From the NCBI GenBank assembly GCA_034401795.1, contig CM067366.1, positions 78,979,470-79,043,469 on the forward strand: 64,000 nt of DNA. Reading direction: 5' to 3'. Of the stretch, positions 24,401 to 36,400 are shown one piece after another (the first letter of the stretch is position 1; every line of letters starts with the position of its first letter). Under the pieces are notes generated by a model that ran no database searches, was not told the DNA's origin, and was given only the letters and a program-made list of their open reading frames with translations. The stretch is from Chaetoderma sp. LZ-2023a. Taxonomy: Eukaryota; Mollusca; Caudofoveata; Chaetodermatida; Chaetodermatidae. Made by a program: the position numbers and the translations under genes.

Positions 24401-27400
24401 AATACGTCACATGTTAGTTGATGCCACAATCCTAATGATGTAGCTGTGTCATGAAAATCGAAAAAATCCGTCATAAAATTGTGTAAATTGTATGTCATTG
24501 ATGAATTGAGAATTTAATAAACATTCTATTGAATATTTTGAAACCCCTGTTTAAGACTATATGCTCGGCCTCAACGTGGCGCAGGGGTGTAACCCACAGG
24601 GTGTCAATCCAGACATTTGGAGGGGCTAACCAGAGCATTATGCACAACGCAAATGAATGACACTTACCAAAGGTAAGCTGCCTCAACTTGAAGAAGCACT
24701 ACAAACCATCAAATGCTTTCGGATAGCATTGCTGTGGCTCTCCTCACACTGTGGAGTCCAAGGAAATGAGGAAGCAGACAAGATGGCAAAGGTGGGTGCA
24801 GAAGAGAATCAGACAGAAAACATGGTTACACATACAGAGATGAAGACTATCATCAAGTCACTCTATAGAACACCTCAATCAGAAGATGCCTACCATCAAC
24901 CCTCGAGGCCAGAGCAAGTGACCATTTTTTGTCTCAGAACTGGACATAACAGACTAAACCAACACATGTTTTCTTGAAAAGCTGTATGAGCCTGTGGAAG
25001 AACTGCAGAAAACCACAGATTTCACTTCAAGAGTATACTTACCTCCCTAATACTTTTGATATTGCTAAATATTGGCTTTCACTCAATAAACACTCAGATT
25101 TAAAACAGTTAGGTGCCCCTACTGGGCAGGGAGTCAGAGCGTAGTCTGGCGGATGCCAGCCCCACCACCGCGCATGCGCAGACTAGCACTACCTCTTTGC
25201 TAGATTATTGGCAGAGAGTTCACACATGTCTTTTTGTGCTGAAGCTTTTCTTTATCTTAAACTAGTTTAAGTGGTGTTGTTTGGTGTGATAGTCACTTTT
25301 TTGGATGGCGGGAAGTATCAATTCGCCAAAGGAAGACTTAGGACCTTTAAATCAGGTGACTTCTAGTAAAATTAGCGAGTTTTCTTCCCGGTGTATTGTG
25401 TTTCCGGGACTCGCGTTTACCGTGATAAGCGCCTTAGTTAGTTGGTTTAGGTCAACTCGGTGCTACCTAGGACTAATTTCTCTTTCTGTTTATGTCCACA
25501 GGTCTGTATGACGCTAGGTGGTGACATCACAGTTGCAGAGAGTTAGTTTTCTCTCCACCATGGTTCCATTTCCTACTAACACTGTTAGGTTATCTAACCA
25601 AATGAAAAATATGTCCAGTGAGTTGGAGGCCTATTATAAAGGTCTTCTCACTTTGCCCTCTTGATCCAATTCCTTCCCCATGAGGTGGAGAGAGTTAAGA
25701 GGCGTGCAGATGGTGGAGTTCTCCGGTTCGTCACGTTGGATGGTTTGTCTATACAAAGTGTCAGGTATCTAGTTATTGATAATGTGGTGATGTTAATTAT
25801 TGTAAACAAACAAAGGGAGATAATTAACATTTTTGCCAGAAAAGAGTTATCTATATGTATCTGATGGTTGTGTAGTCAACTTATCCATTCAGCATACAAT
25901 TCGTCCTTGCACTTGGATGTTTTGTTGGGATCGAATTTTTCCTGTCACGGGATTAATGACGTCATAATCAGCCTGGCTATGTGTTTATCAGCTATTCAAG
26001 CGCTATGCTGTTTTCTGATGTATATTGATCTTTATGATCGTTTTTCCTTCTCTTTGAGTTGGATTGAGTTTCTAAGCTTAACTAGTTGCTCATACTCCTT
26101 GTCCTTTGCCCTGTTTCAGGGACCGGGTTGCGCGTCCTGTGGTCGTTTTCTTCTGGATAAGTTCTGGCCGCATCTGTGCTGTCAATGTAGCCCTTGTGGT
26201 CCATTTGTTAATTGTGACATATGTAAGCACTGGGGGGGCGAGTTAATGTCCGAATTCTTGTGCTGCTTACAGGCGACGGACAAGGTGGTAGAGGAGGAGA
26301 AGAAGAAGAAGCGGAAACGAGAGGTTGTAAGTAGGAAGGGTAAGGGGAAGGTCTCGTCCGCGGTGGATATGGAGCCCTTCCGGACCGAGATGTTGGGAGA
26401 GATGAAGAGGACAATAAAGGATTTGGTTCCAGGGTTGCTTCGTGGCATGCTTCCTGGACCAAATCCTTTACTGTCCTCGTCATCGGCTTCGGAGCAGGTA
26501 ATCCCCGCCTCTGGATCGATTTTCCTTAGTCCGCTTCCGTTGTTCGACGATCCAGAGGTGGCCCCATTAGAGGGGGCGTTCCACGGCCCTGGCAGCAGGC
26601 TTATTGCCGCGCCGATAGGGGACCGTGGACGGTTGTCGCTGGAACCCGCGGGCTGCTTATCAGTCCAGGGGTATCTGCACGCCGCGGTGGCCAGTACCTC
26701 CTATGGCACCGTTCCTGGTCAGCCCGGGTTAGCTCTCTTTGCTGACCCGGGGTCTAATCTTTCTGACCAGGGTAATGAGGATTACCTGCTAGGGTCGCCG
26801 TCTGACGACGTGGACATGGATGAAGACGTTTGTGCACCCCTCGCGGGGAATACAGGCGCCTTATTCCACGGTTTTACTCACCCTGGAGTAAAGTCCGCGG
26901 CTCAGGTGGTGGCCCAGGGCGCTGCTGATGGCCAGCGGTACCGCATACCTCGGCTTGCCGAGGGTGTTGCTGGTGCTGGCCGGGCCCGTGGTGAGACTAT
27001 ATATACCCCGCGCTCTGCCACGGTGCCTGCTCCTGGTCAAACCAGTGATATTCTCATGCCGGTGCTGTCAGGCCCGCGTGTTTTCCCTGGCTTGCCAGGT
27101 GTATCAGCATACCCGCCGTCAAGCTCTACTGCTTGCGCTCAGGAGGAAGACGAAGGACCCCGTCTTGTAGAGCGCTCGCAGTTAGCCACGGAGGAGGATT
27201 GGTATGACGCTTGCCAGTGGTTGGTGAGCGTTAGGCCTGATCTGCCCGTGGAGCAGTCGGCTAGCCAGCGTGTTCACACGCCGTGGTTAGCTGGGAAACC
27301 GACTGCTAACGCTATGCCTTCTCTGCCGCTGGCGGAGCATGTCGTTGACATGTTCAAGGCGGCGGAGTCGTCCATTAAGTCGAGTGGACGTCTCGCGAAG

Positions 27401-30400
27401 GCCCCTCGCGAGGTGGCCAGGCGTTGTCGCATCGTGCCCCTGGATTACCAGCGGTACGGTGTGGTACCCAAGCCCAGCGTGGATGACCGCGCGGCTTTGG
27501 GTGAGGATGCGCGGCCAGGCACCCGTTCTGACGCGGGTGTCTTGTGCGCGAACGCGTTGCGTTCGGCGAATACCGCGTTGCGTGATGCGGAGGAGAGTGG
27601 GAGGGCTTCGATTGCCGCTCTGTCCCACGTCTCCCAGCTGTTACAGGGGGTAGTAACGGCATCCGCATCGCGCCAGCCAAGTCCGGTCACTGTCCAGCGA
27701 ACCATCCAGGATGGTATTAACCTGGCGCTGGACTGTGTGACTCGGGCGGTGACCAGGAGTGTCAGGGCAAGACGCACGTTTGCCCTGGACAATCTGTGCC
27801 CGTCTCAGGACCTGTACAATAGGCTACTGCGTACGCCTATGACGGGCCCTGGTCTTTTTGGAGGTGAGGGATGTCGCCACCTCCAGGAGACGGTCACCCT
27901 GGTGAATAACCAGAGGGCGCTGCGCGAGCAGTTTGATGTGCTGCGTCGTGCTAACGCTCGCGCCGCGGCCCCGGCGTATCGTCCCCTGCAGGCTCGAGGT
28001 GGTGCTGGCCAGGTCAGTGGCCAGCCACCGTCGCAGCGTCGGCCTCGGCCGCGTGCGATTCGGCCAGCAGCGAGGGGGGCGCAGGTTCCTCAGCCGCCGT
28101 CAGCCAGGCAGCCGCCCGCGCACCGAGGTGCGCGCGGGGCGCGCGAGGATCTGGGCGTGGTTATCGGTCCTGACAGGACGCTTACCGCGGTAAGAACCAC
28201 TCCGGTGTGTATGGCGGCGGAGACAGTGCCGCTCTTGCATGCCTCGTGTCCACCGCGGTCCCTAGGTGGGCCGGTGGGAGGCCAGCTAGCCGGCCACATG
28301 CAAGAGTGGGAACGGTTGACTCAGGACCGTTTAGTCTTGCGATGGCTTTCCGTCGGGTATCATCCAGAGTGGGTGACAGGCCCGCCGTCGCGACTGTCTC
28401 TAGTGCCAGTCTGGACTCCCATTCCGAGAGATCCAGAGCAAAGGTTGTGTATCGAGGAGGAGATAAATTCCCTCATACAAAAGGGAGCTATTCAGCCGGC
28501 ACAAAGGTGTCCGGGCTTCTATTCAACCCTGTTCTTAGTAACAAAACGCACCGGTGGGTGGAGACCGATTCTCAACCTCAAGCCATTGAACACGTTCATC
28601 GAGACGCCCAGTTTCAAGATGGAAACGGTGCGCTCGGTGTTGGCGGGGTTGGAGAGGGGGATGTGGACGGCGTCGATAGATTTGAAGGACGCTTATTTCC
28701 ACATCCCCATCCACGGGAGTTTCTGTCGCTTCCTGAGATTTGCATTCCAGGGCAGACAGTGGGAATTCAGGGTGTTGCCCTTCGGAATTTCCACGGCTCC
28801 TCGGGTTTTCACCCGTGTGGTTCTTGCGATCACAGCATACCTCAGCAGGAGAAGCATAGCAGTCCACACGTACATAGACGACTGGCTGTTGAAAGCGCAC
28901 ACCCGGGAAAGTTTGTCCGCCAATCTGGAGATTGTTTTGAAAATTCTCACAGACTTGGGCTGGATGATCAATTTCCCAAAATCAGAGCTGACTCCATCCC
29001 AGAAGTTTGTTTACCTGGGGATGTTCTTCGATCTAGAGACAGGATATGTTTATCCTACTCAGGAGAGAGTTCAAATACTCATCTCGTTGATTCAGTCAGT
29101 GTGCGACAGTCGTCATGTCCTGGCACGGGTTTACTTGAGAATGCTGGGGTTGATGGTTTCGTTGGAACCAGTCATTCCTCAGGCCGCCTTACGCAGGCGG
29201 CCGATCCAGTTGTTTCTCATGACACAATGGACCCAGAGTACAGGTTCGCTGGACTCGAATGTGTCAGTGTTGGCGCCTCTGATTCACCACCTGCAATGGT
29301 GGTTGAATACAGAGAATCTCTTGCCGGGGGTTTTGCTAACCCCTCCCCACCCTCAGGTGACTGTGTATACAGATGCATCGATGGAGGGCTGGGGAGCTTG
29401 CCTGGAAGAATCCACGATATCAGGGCTTTGGAATCTGGAACAGTCACAGGAACATATAAATCTACTGGAGCTAAGAGCAGTAGTCCTGGGCCTGGAACAT
29501 TTCTTACAGAAAGTTCAGGGCAAGATTGTTCTTATTCGTTCAGACAACTCAACAGTTGTGACTTACATAAACCGCCAGGGCGGAACGAAGTCGCCCAGTC
29601 TCTGTATGATGACATGGAAACTGCTTTGTTGGTGTCTGGATCACCAGATTACCTTGAAAGCAGTTCATATTCCGGGAAGGTTAAACCTGCTAGCAGACTC
29701 ATTGAGCCGAAGGATGAGTGTTTTACCCACGGAATGGCAACTAAATCAATGTGTGGCGGATCGTCTGTTCGACCATTGGGGGAAACCCAACATCGATTTG
29801 TTCGCAACGAAGAAGAATGCGAAGATGACGACGTACGTCTCTCCGATTCCGGATCCAAGCGCTTTCGCAACAGATGCGTTAGCTATCAGCTGGGGGAGAA
29901 TGTATGCATACGCATTCCCTCCAGCAATCCTGATTCCAAAAATTCTTCAGAAAATCAGACAAGAGGAATGCCAAGTGCTTCTGATCGCCCCGGATTGGCC
30001 AAGCCGATCATGGTATACGGATCTGCTGGACCTTCTGGTCTGCAATCCGGTTCCTCTGCCTCTGATGGACGATATTATCTTCCAGGGCAAGGCCCTTCAC
30101 AACAATCCGTCAATGTTCAGATTGACTGCGTGGATGTTGTCAAGGAATCTAGAATTAAGGAGGGCTTTTCTGAGCAAGCAGCCATGTTTATGGCCAAAGC
30201 CAGGAGGGGGTCAACCTCCAGAGCATATAATTATAAAATCAACAGATTTGCAGAATGGTGCTCAAAAAGATGTATTGATCCAATGGATTCATCTATTCAA
30301 GTAGTAGCTGATTTCCTCTGTCACCTCTATGATGCCTATAGCCTCAAGCCTAACTCTATTGCTGGTTATAAGTCAGCATTAATGTCTGTTATTCCTTGCT

Positions 30401-33400
30401 TGGCTAAGAGGGGAAGTGATGAAGTAAATACATTGAATGTATTAATTAAAGGCATGGGCAATCTAAGACCAAGGAATCCACCTGTGATTCCGTCTTGGAG
30501 TTTATCGCTAGTGCTTCAAGTACTAGGTGATAAGCCTTTTGAACCACTTAGTTCCATTTCTATGAAACTATTAACACTGAAGACTGTGTTTTTAATTGCT
30601 GCGGCCTCGGCTAGGCGTAGGAGTGAAATTCATGCCTTATCAGCCGAGGATGACCGTTTTGTGGTTTCAGGGGAAGGCCTTAAGCTGCTACCTAGGATTA
30701 ATTTCTTGGCTAAAAATCAGTCGTTGAAATATCCAGGTCAACCTATTATTTTGCCTGCTTTAACTAGATATGATCCTAATTCTAAAGCATGGTGTCCCGT
30801 CCGGGCGCTGCGCCGGTACAAACAACGTACGGCGGCATGGCGCACCGACCAGTCAGCGTTATGGTTGTCATATATTGAACCCCATGGGAGGGCTTCTAAG
30901 GACACCATTTCCAGGTGGATTGTGGAATGCATTCAGTTTTGCCATAAATCCGCCACCGGGAAGCAGGTTGACGTGGCCAAGGCTCACAGTGTCCGCGGCG
31001 TAGTGACATCCACGGCCCTATTTAATGGGGTCCCTGTGGATGATATTATGTCGGTGGCTCAGTGGCACTGTGAGTCAAGTTTTACAGACCATTATCTCCG
31101 TGACACCTCTAATCCTCTCGCCTTGTCGGTTTTGAAAAAATAAATCGGTTTATATTTTTTGAGGAGGTTTTTCCTCATTACTTATATATTTCACAATTAA
31201 TTTATGGAAACACCCACTTTTTTGGGCCTGCATCAGTCTTTACCGATGGGAAGATGATGTCAGCAGCCATTTTCAACAAGGTCAGTCTTGTTCATGTGTT
31301 GTCCGTTGTTGATTGTATTGTCACGATTACCCGTTATTAATATGGTGATGGTTTGTGTATTTGTGTGGTTCATTGTTGAGAGTTACGAAAATGGAGCTTT
31401 TTCGTCTCTGTCCTGTAGTACATGGCACTTGTACGTAGAGAGCGTATAGGACATTGAGGTCAGTCGACTCTTCCTCCCAGGAAGGAGGGGGGGGAGCGCA
31501 TATGACATTCGGTCATCTCTCATACATCGGTGGTGTTATCCGATGGTTAGTCAAATCCTGACTGTTTTTTCTTACAGTTTCAGAAGTTTAAGTGCCTTAA
31601 ACGCAGAAAAGCGTATAGGGATGAGCTGGTCTTTTGACCTCGCCTCCCTCCCGCCAGATTCACTTTCGAATTCTGGCAATATCAAAAGTATTAGGGAGGT
31701 AAGTATACTCTTGAAGTGAAATAAACGAAATCTAGGATTTCTTTTTTCACGAGAGAGTTGATACTTACCTCCCTAGATACGGACCCGGCCTCTCCACCCC
31801 ACAGAGGCTCGGTCTTCAGGCTCTTAATAGTTGCATGTGTGTCAGCCAATAATCTAGTCAGAGGAAGTGCTAGTCTGCGCATGCGCGGTGGTGGGGCTGG
31901 CATCCGCCAGACTACGCTCTGACTCCCTGCCCAGTAGGGGCACCTAACTGTTTTAAATCTGAGTGTTTATTGAGTGAAAGCCAATATTTAGCAATATCAA
32001 AAGTATTAGGGAGGTAAGTATCAACTCTCTCGTGAAAAAAGAAATCCTAGATTTCGTTTATTTCATCTTGAGAACGGCTCTCCAAGTGTGATACCAGCGA
32101 TCGAAAAGAAGAAGAAGAATATTTTGAAACAAATTTTAGTGAGGGCAGTTGATGCCATAGGCAGCCCCCAGTTCAATTGGTTTCAGAATATTCAACAGCT
32201 TATCCGAGTGTTTTTAAACTCTAGGAATTCAACCTAAGTCTATTCCAACACATGGATTGGATCCACGAAGTGGATTTCCTCATTCTTGCCTGACATTTGA
32301 TATTAAAACCGTTGTTGATGTTTTCAGCTTCACACGTATCTAAATGTAGGGTAATGTGTAGTTAATGTTCTGTCACAGTTTGCTGAAAGCTAAGCCAATG
32401 CTTGTCGTGGTTTGGTTGAAGCTTAATCAATGCTTTATCAATGTTCTAGGTAAGATGTTGGGTAAAGCATAGTCAATACTTGTTACAGCTTTATATTAAA
32501 TGTCATTGTAGTTCAGTTCAGTACGTAAATCCCTCCTATAAGTAAAAGTAACTCGCAAAGGAGTACTTTAAGAGACCAGCTCATGCACACAGCAGTCTAT
32601 GTTGTTATTGTAAACACACATTATATGGTAGTCTCTTCTATATGCATTATTGCAGTTCAACCTAGATGTTGTTAGAATTATAACCTTTGGGCCATTATCT
32701 TTGCTAAATCCCCTTCATTATTTTCCCTAACAATTGTAGTTTTGCATTTAAATATTAATGTTTTGCATTTTCACAGACTGTAAGTGTTTGGATATTCTGG
32801 AAAAAGAAGACACAAAGCTACTTACAGTATTAAAGGTGATATTTTAATAATTTCTCAGGAATTAGTTTTAACTGTTTCACAATGCAGTAAGCCACAATCG
32901 TGTCTTTCTGCCATAGCATTTTGTAAATGATCATTTGGGTGGTTAAAATTGTGAAATCTGGCTGAATTCCTCATTAATCAGCCAATGAAATCATCGGACA
33001 CTAGATCTGTCATTACATTCATAATTGGAGGAGACATCTTTTTGCGACCAGAAAATATGTGCTTTGATAATTTAGCGATCGGCTCATGGAATATACACTA
33101 TTATACCGAATCATCTCAGGATTTCTTGTTATTATTCTTGGACAAATTGTTGGATAGTGTCGGGAAATAGACCAACGCATATAGTGATAGAATTTCGACA
33201 GTCATCACTTTTCCCATTTTGCCAAATGGAGGCACACAGACAAAGCAGAAATGAAAACCTGTGGCTTGATTTTGAATATATATAATGACTGATAACAAAA
33301 TCATGCATGGGTAACTATATGCCAGCTAAACTATCGCAACAGACACCATATTTTGCCATGAGCGAGGGTAGCAATGAATATCTTTCAAGACTAATGGTTA

Positions 33401-36400
33401 AAATTTTTTAAAGGTATGTCTGTAAATCAACATTTAGTGAATTAAATACAGTTCTATTATTATATTTTTCACCAGGGTTTATCAGTAGATTGCAGGATAT
33501 TTCTCGAACAGTGTCTGACAGTTTCATCAAAGAGTCGGTAAGTATGCAATGTCTGGCTCAACATTGGATTTTTATGTTTAGTGTGGGCTATGGTAAGTGG
33601 TTAGTATACGCTATTGAATGAAACCGTTATACATGATTTATCCATATCAAGTGGATACATCATGTTGATACTGAGGTAACTAATGCAAAGTGTTAAGGCC
33701 ATTGTGACTTTGATGAGGATGAAGATGACATTGAATTCTGTGTTATTATTATTATTTTACATTTTCATGGTTTATGTTTACCATTTAACCCTCGAATTTG
33801 TTCAAGAAAATTTCAATTTTCTCATAGAAAATGCCCATTTGCAGACCATGAGAAGACTATTTTCTGAAAATTTACCACTGGAATGACTGGCTCGATTATC
33901 GAGCCAGTCATTCCAGTGGTAAATTTTCAAAAATGCTCTTCTCTTGCTCGGCAGATGGACATTTCTCAAGACCACTGCAGAAGCCGTTTTTGGCGGATAT
34001 GCGTGTTAAAGGGTTAAATAATAAAGACATACAATTCATATGTAAATCTAATGTGTTGCTATGGTTTCTGTATACTTGTGTTACAGACCCAGTCCTAAAG
34101 AATTGCTTGGCCATGCTGTGTTCACAGAGCATAGGTTAAAGGAGGTAAGTTCCTTTAATGTAGGAGATACAGATTTCAAATATTCAGCTCTGATTCTAAT
34201 GATGATAGTGAAGCAAAGCTATAGAGATGATCATAATTCAAAAGCAAATATATCAACCAAAACTAGTGAATGCCATATTTGTATGTGCTTGAGTTAGCGG
34301 AGAGCCAGAGAACAACCTACCCATTAGCGAATGGACCTTTCCAGTTTATCCATCAATTGTATGACACCATAATCATTGCCAACTATGTGATTTGTAGGAT
34401 GCCGTCATAATCAATGACATGATGAATGACATAGATAAGTTTGTCACGAAGCCCTAATTGATGATGGACTAAGTGTTGTATGAATTTCACATCAAGAGTA
34501 TACTTACCTCCCTAATACTTTTGATATTGCTAAATATCGGCTTTCACTCAATAAAACACTCAGATTAAAAACAGTTAGGTGCCCCTACTGGGCAGGGAGT
34601 CAGAGGTAGTCCGGCGGATGCTCGCCCCACCACCGCGCATGCGCCGACTACTACTTCCTCTTTGCTCATTTATTGGCAAAGGGTTACATGCGGTTTTGTG
34701 TTACCTATACTTTTCTGCGCGTTACCTTGTTTTTTACTCAAATTTGACGATTCTTGTACGTTGGAAGCATGTCGGAAAGAGAGGATTCACCCTTGGAAGG
34801 AGCGGGATCTCTTTATCAGGTGATTTCTTTGATATGCTAGCGTGTTTTGTCCCGGTTTAATGTGTTTCCGGGACTCGCGCTTACCGTGATTAGCGCCTGT
34901 TTGTGTTGGTTTTTTACAACATGGTGCTTCATAAGTCTCATTTCTCTTTGTGTTTTGTCCACAGGTATCACGTAGAAGCTTTGATGGACTTCTCGGCACA
35001 AGAGGATATGTTTTCTCTCCACCACGGTTCCATTTCCTACTAATACTGTTAGGTTATCTAACCAAAAGAGCTATGTTCAGTGAGTTGGAGGCCTGTTATA
35101 AAGGTCTTCTCACTTTGCCCTCTTGATCCAATTCCTTCCCCTTCGGTGGAGAGAATGTAGAGGCGTACTATGGTGGAGTTCTCCGGTACATCACGTTGGA
35201 TGGTTTGTCTGTACAAGTGTCAGGTATCTAATTATTGATAAACAAAAGGGGAGGTAATTTCCCTTTTTGCCAATGCTAGAATTGGAAGGAGTTATCTCTG
35301 TATATCTGATTGTTGTGTACTCGATATGCCTATTCAACGGGAATGTTCCGGTTACTTATACAATTCGTTCTTGCACTTGGTGCTTGTTGCGGATCGATTA
35401 ATTTGGTCACGGGAGTGATGACGTCATAATCGGCCTTGGCCTTTATTAACATTTAAAACGTTTTGTCCAAGGCTGGTTCTTCTTGATTTGCGATCTTGAG
35501 GATCCTGTCCCTCTCTTTTTTAGTTGGTTTTGAGTTCGCTAACCTTAACTATCTTGCTCATTGTCCCTGTCCTTTGTCCTGTTTCAGAGACCTGGTTGCC
35601 CGTCCTGCGGGAGGTTTCTGAAAAACCGTTTCGTTCCGCACTTGTGCTTCAGCTGCAGTCCCTGTGGACCGTTGCCGAAGTGCGACGTATGTAAGCAGTG
35701 GGGGGGAGACCTAATGTCTGATTTTCTATCATTGCAGGCAAGGGAGAAGGTGATGGAGGAAGAGAGGAAGAAGAAGAAGGAGGGTTGTAAGAAGGGTAAG
35801 AGGAAGGCCTCATCCGCGGTGGATATGGAGGCCTTCAGGTCCGAAATGTTGCAAGAGATGCAGAGGACAATAAAGGATTTGGTCCCAGAGTTGCTTCGCG
35901 GCATGCTCCCTGGGCCAGCTCCTTTGTTGTCCTCGGCATCTGCTTACGAGCAGGTGATCCCCGCCTCTGAATCCGGTCTCTTTAGGTCCGGTCCGTTTGT
36001 GGATTCAGAGGTGGCCCCTTTGTTGGGGGCAGTCCAAGACCCTGGCAGCAGGCATGGCGCCGCGCCGAGGGGCCGTGGACAACGGTTGTTGCTGGGACCC
36101 GCGGTCTGCTCATCAGACCCCGGGTATCCGCGCGCCGAAGGTGTCAAAGCCTCCTATGGCACCTTCCCTGGCCAGTCCGGGTTAGCTCTCTTTGCTGACC
36201 CGGAGTCTAATCTTTCTGGCCAGGAGGAAGAGGATCTCCTGCTAGGGTCGCCTTCTGAGGACGTGGCCATGGAATACGACGTCTGTGCACCCCTCGCGGG
36301 GAATACAGGCGACGTGTTCCGTGGTTCTACTCTCGCAGGAGTAGATTTCACGGTCCAGAAGGTGTCCCCGGGCGGTGCTGTTGACCACGGATACCGCATA

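Larger units (their letters stand above)
25019..32062 (+). mobile_element. DIRS-like retrotransposon, copy 1 (about 7.04 kb)
   Basis: Complete element in TBCK intron 6, same strand as the gene. Order: left ITR, 5' leader, gag, RT, RNase H and post-RNase H block in one frame, then a tyrosine recombinase in the -1 frame, an internal complementary region, and the right ITR. It is bounded by ATT at 25019-25021 and 32060-32062. No target-site duplication exists; removing the element and one ATT rejoins the interrupted non-LTR frame exactly. The recombinase in place of an integrase, and these terminal features, are diagnostic of DIRS elements. It is close in sequence to the copy at 34484-41519. Confidence 0.95.

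Noticed and set aside
26182..26448. Host gene or retrovirus interpretation of the long gag-RT ORF
   Set aside because: There is no protease, integrase, envelope or LTR. A tyrosine recombinase and inverted ends with an internal complementary region identify a DIRS-type retrotransposon.
27287..27792. Antisense open frames of 100 or more codons opposite the DIRS gag (also 36834-37663)
   Set aside because: They mirror the GC-rich gag coding sequence, differ between the two copies and have no known domain.
33487..33494. Alternative acceptor for TBCK exon 8 at 33493-33494
   Set aside because: It enters the EQCLTV codons in the wrong phase after exon 7. The upstream acceptor at 33474-33475 keeps the frame.
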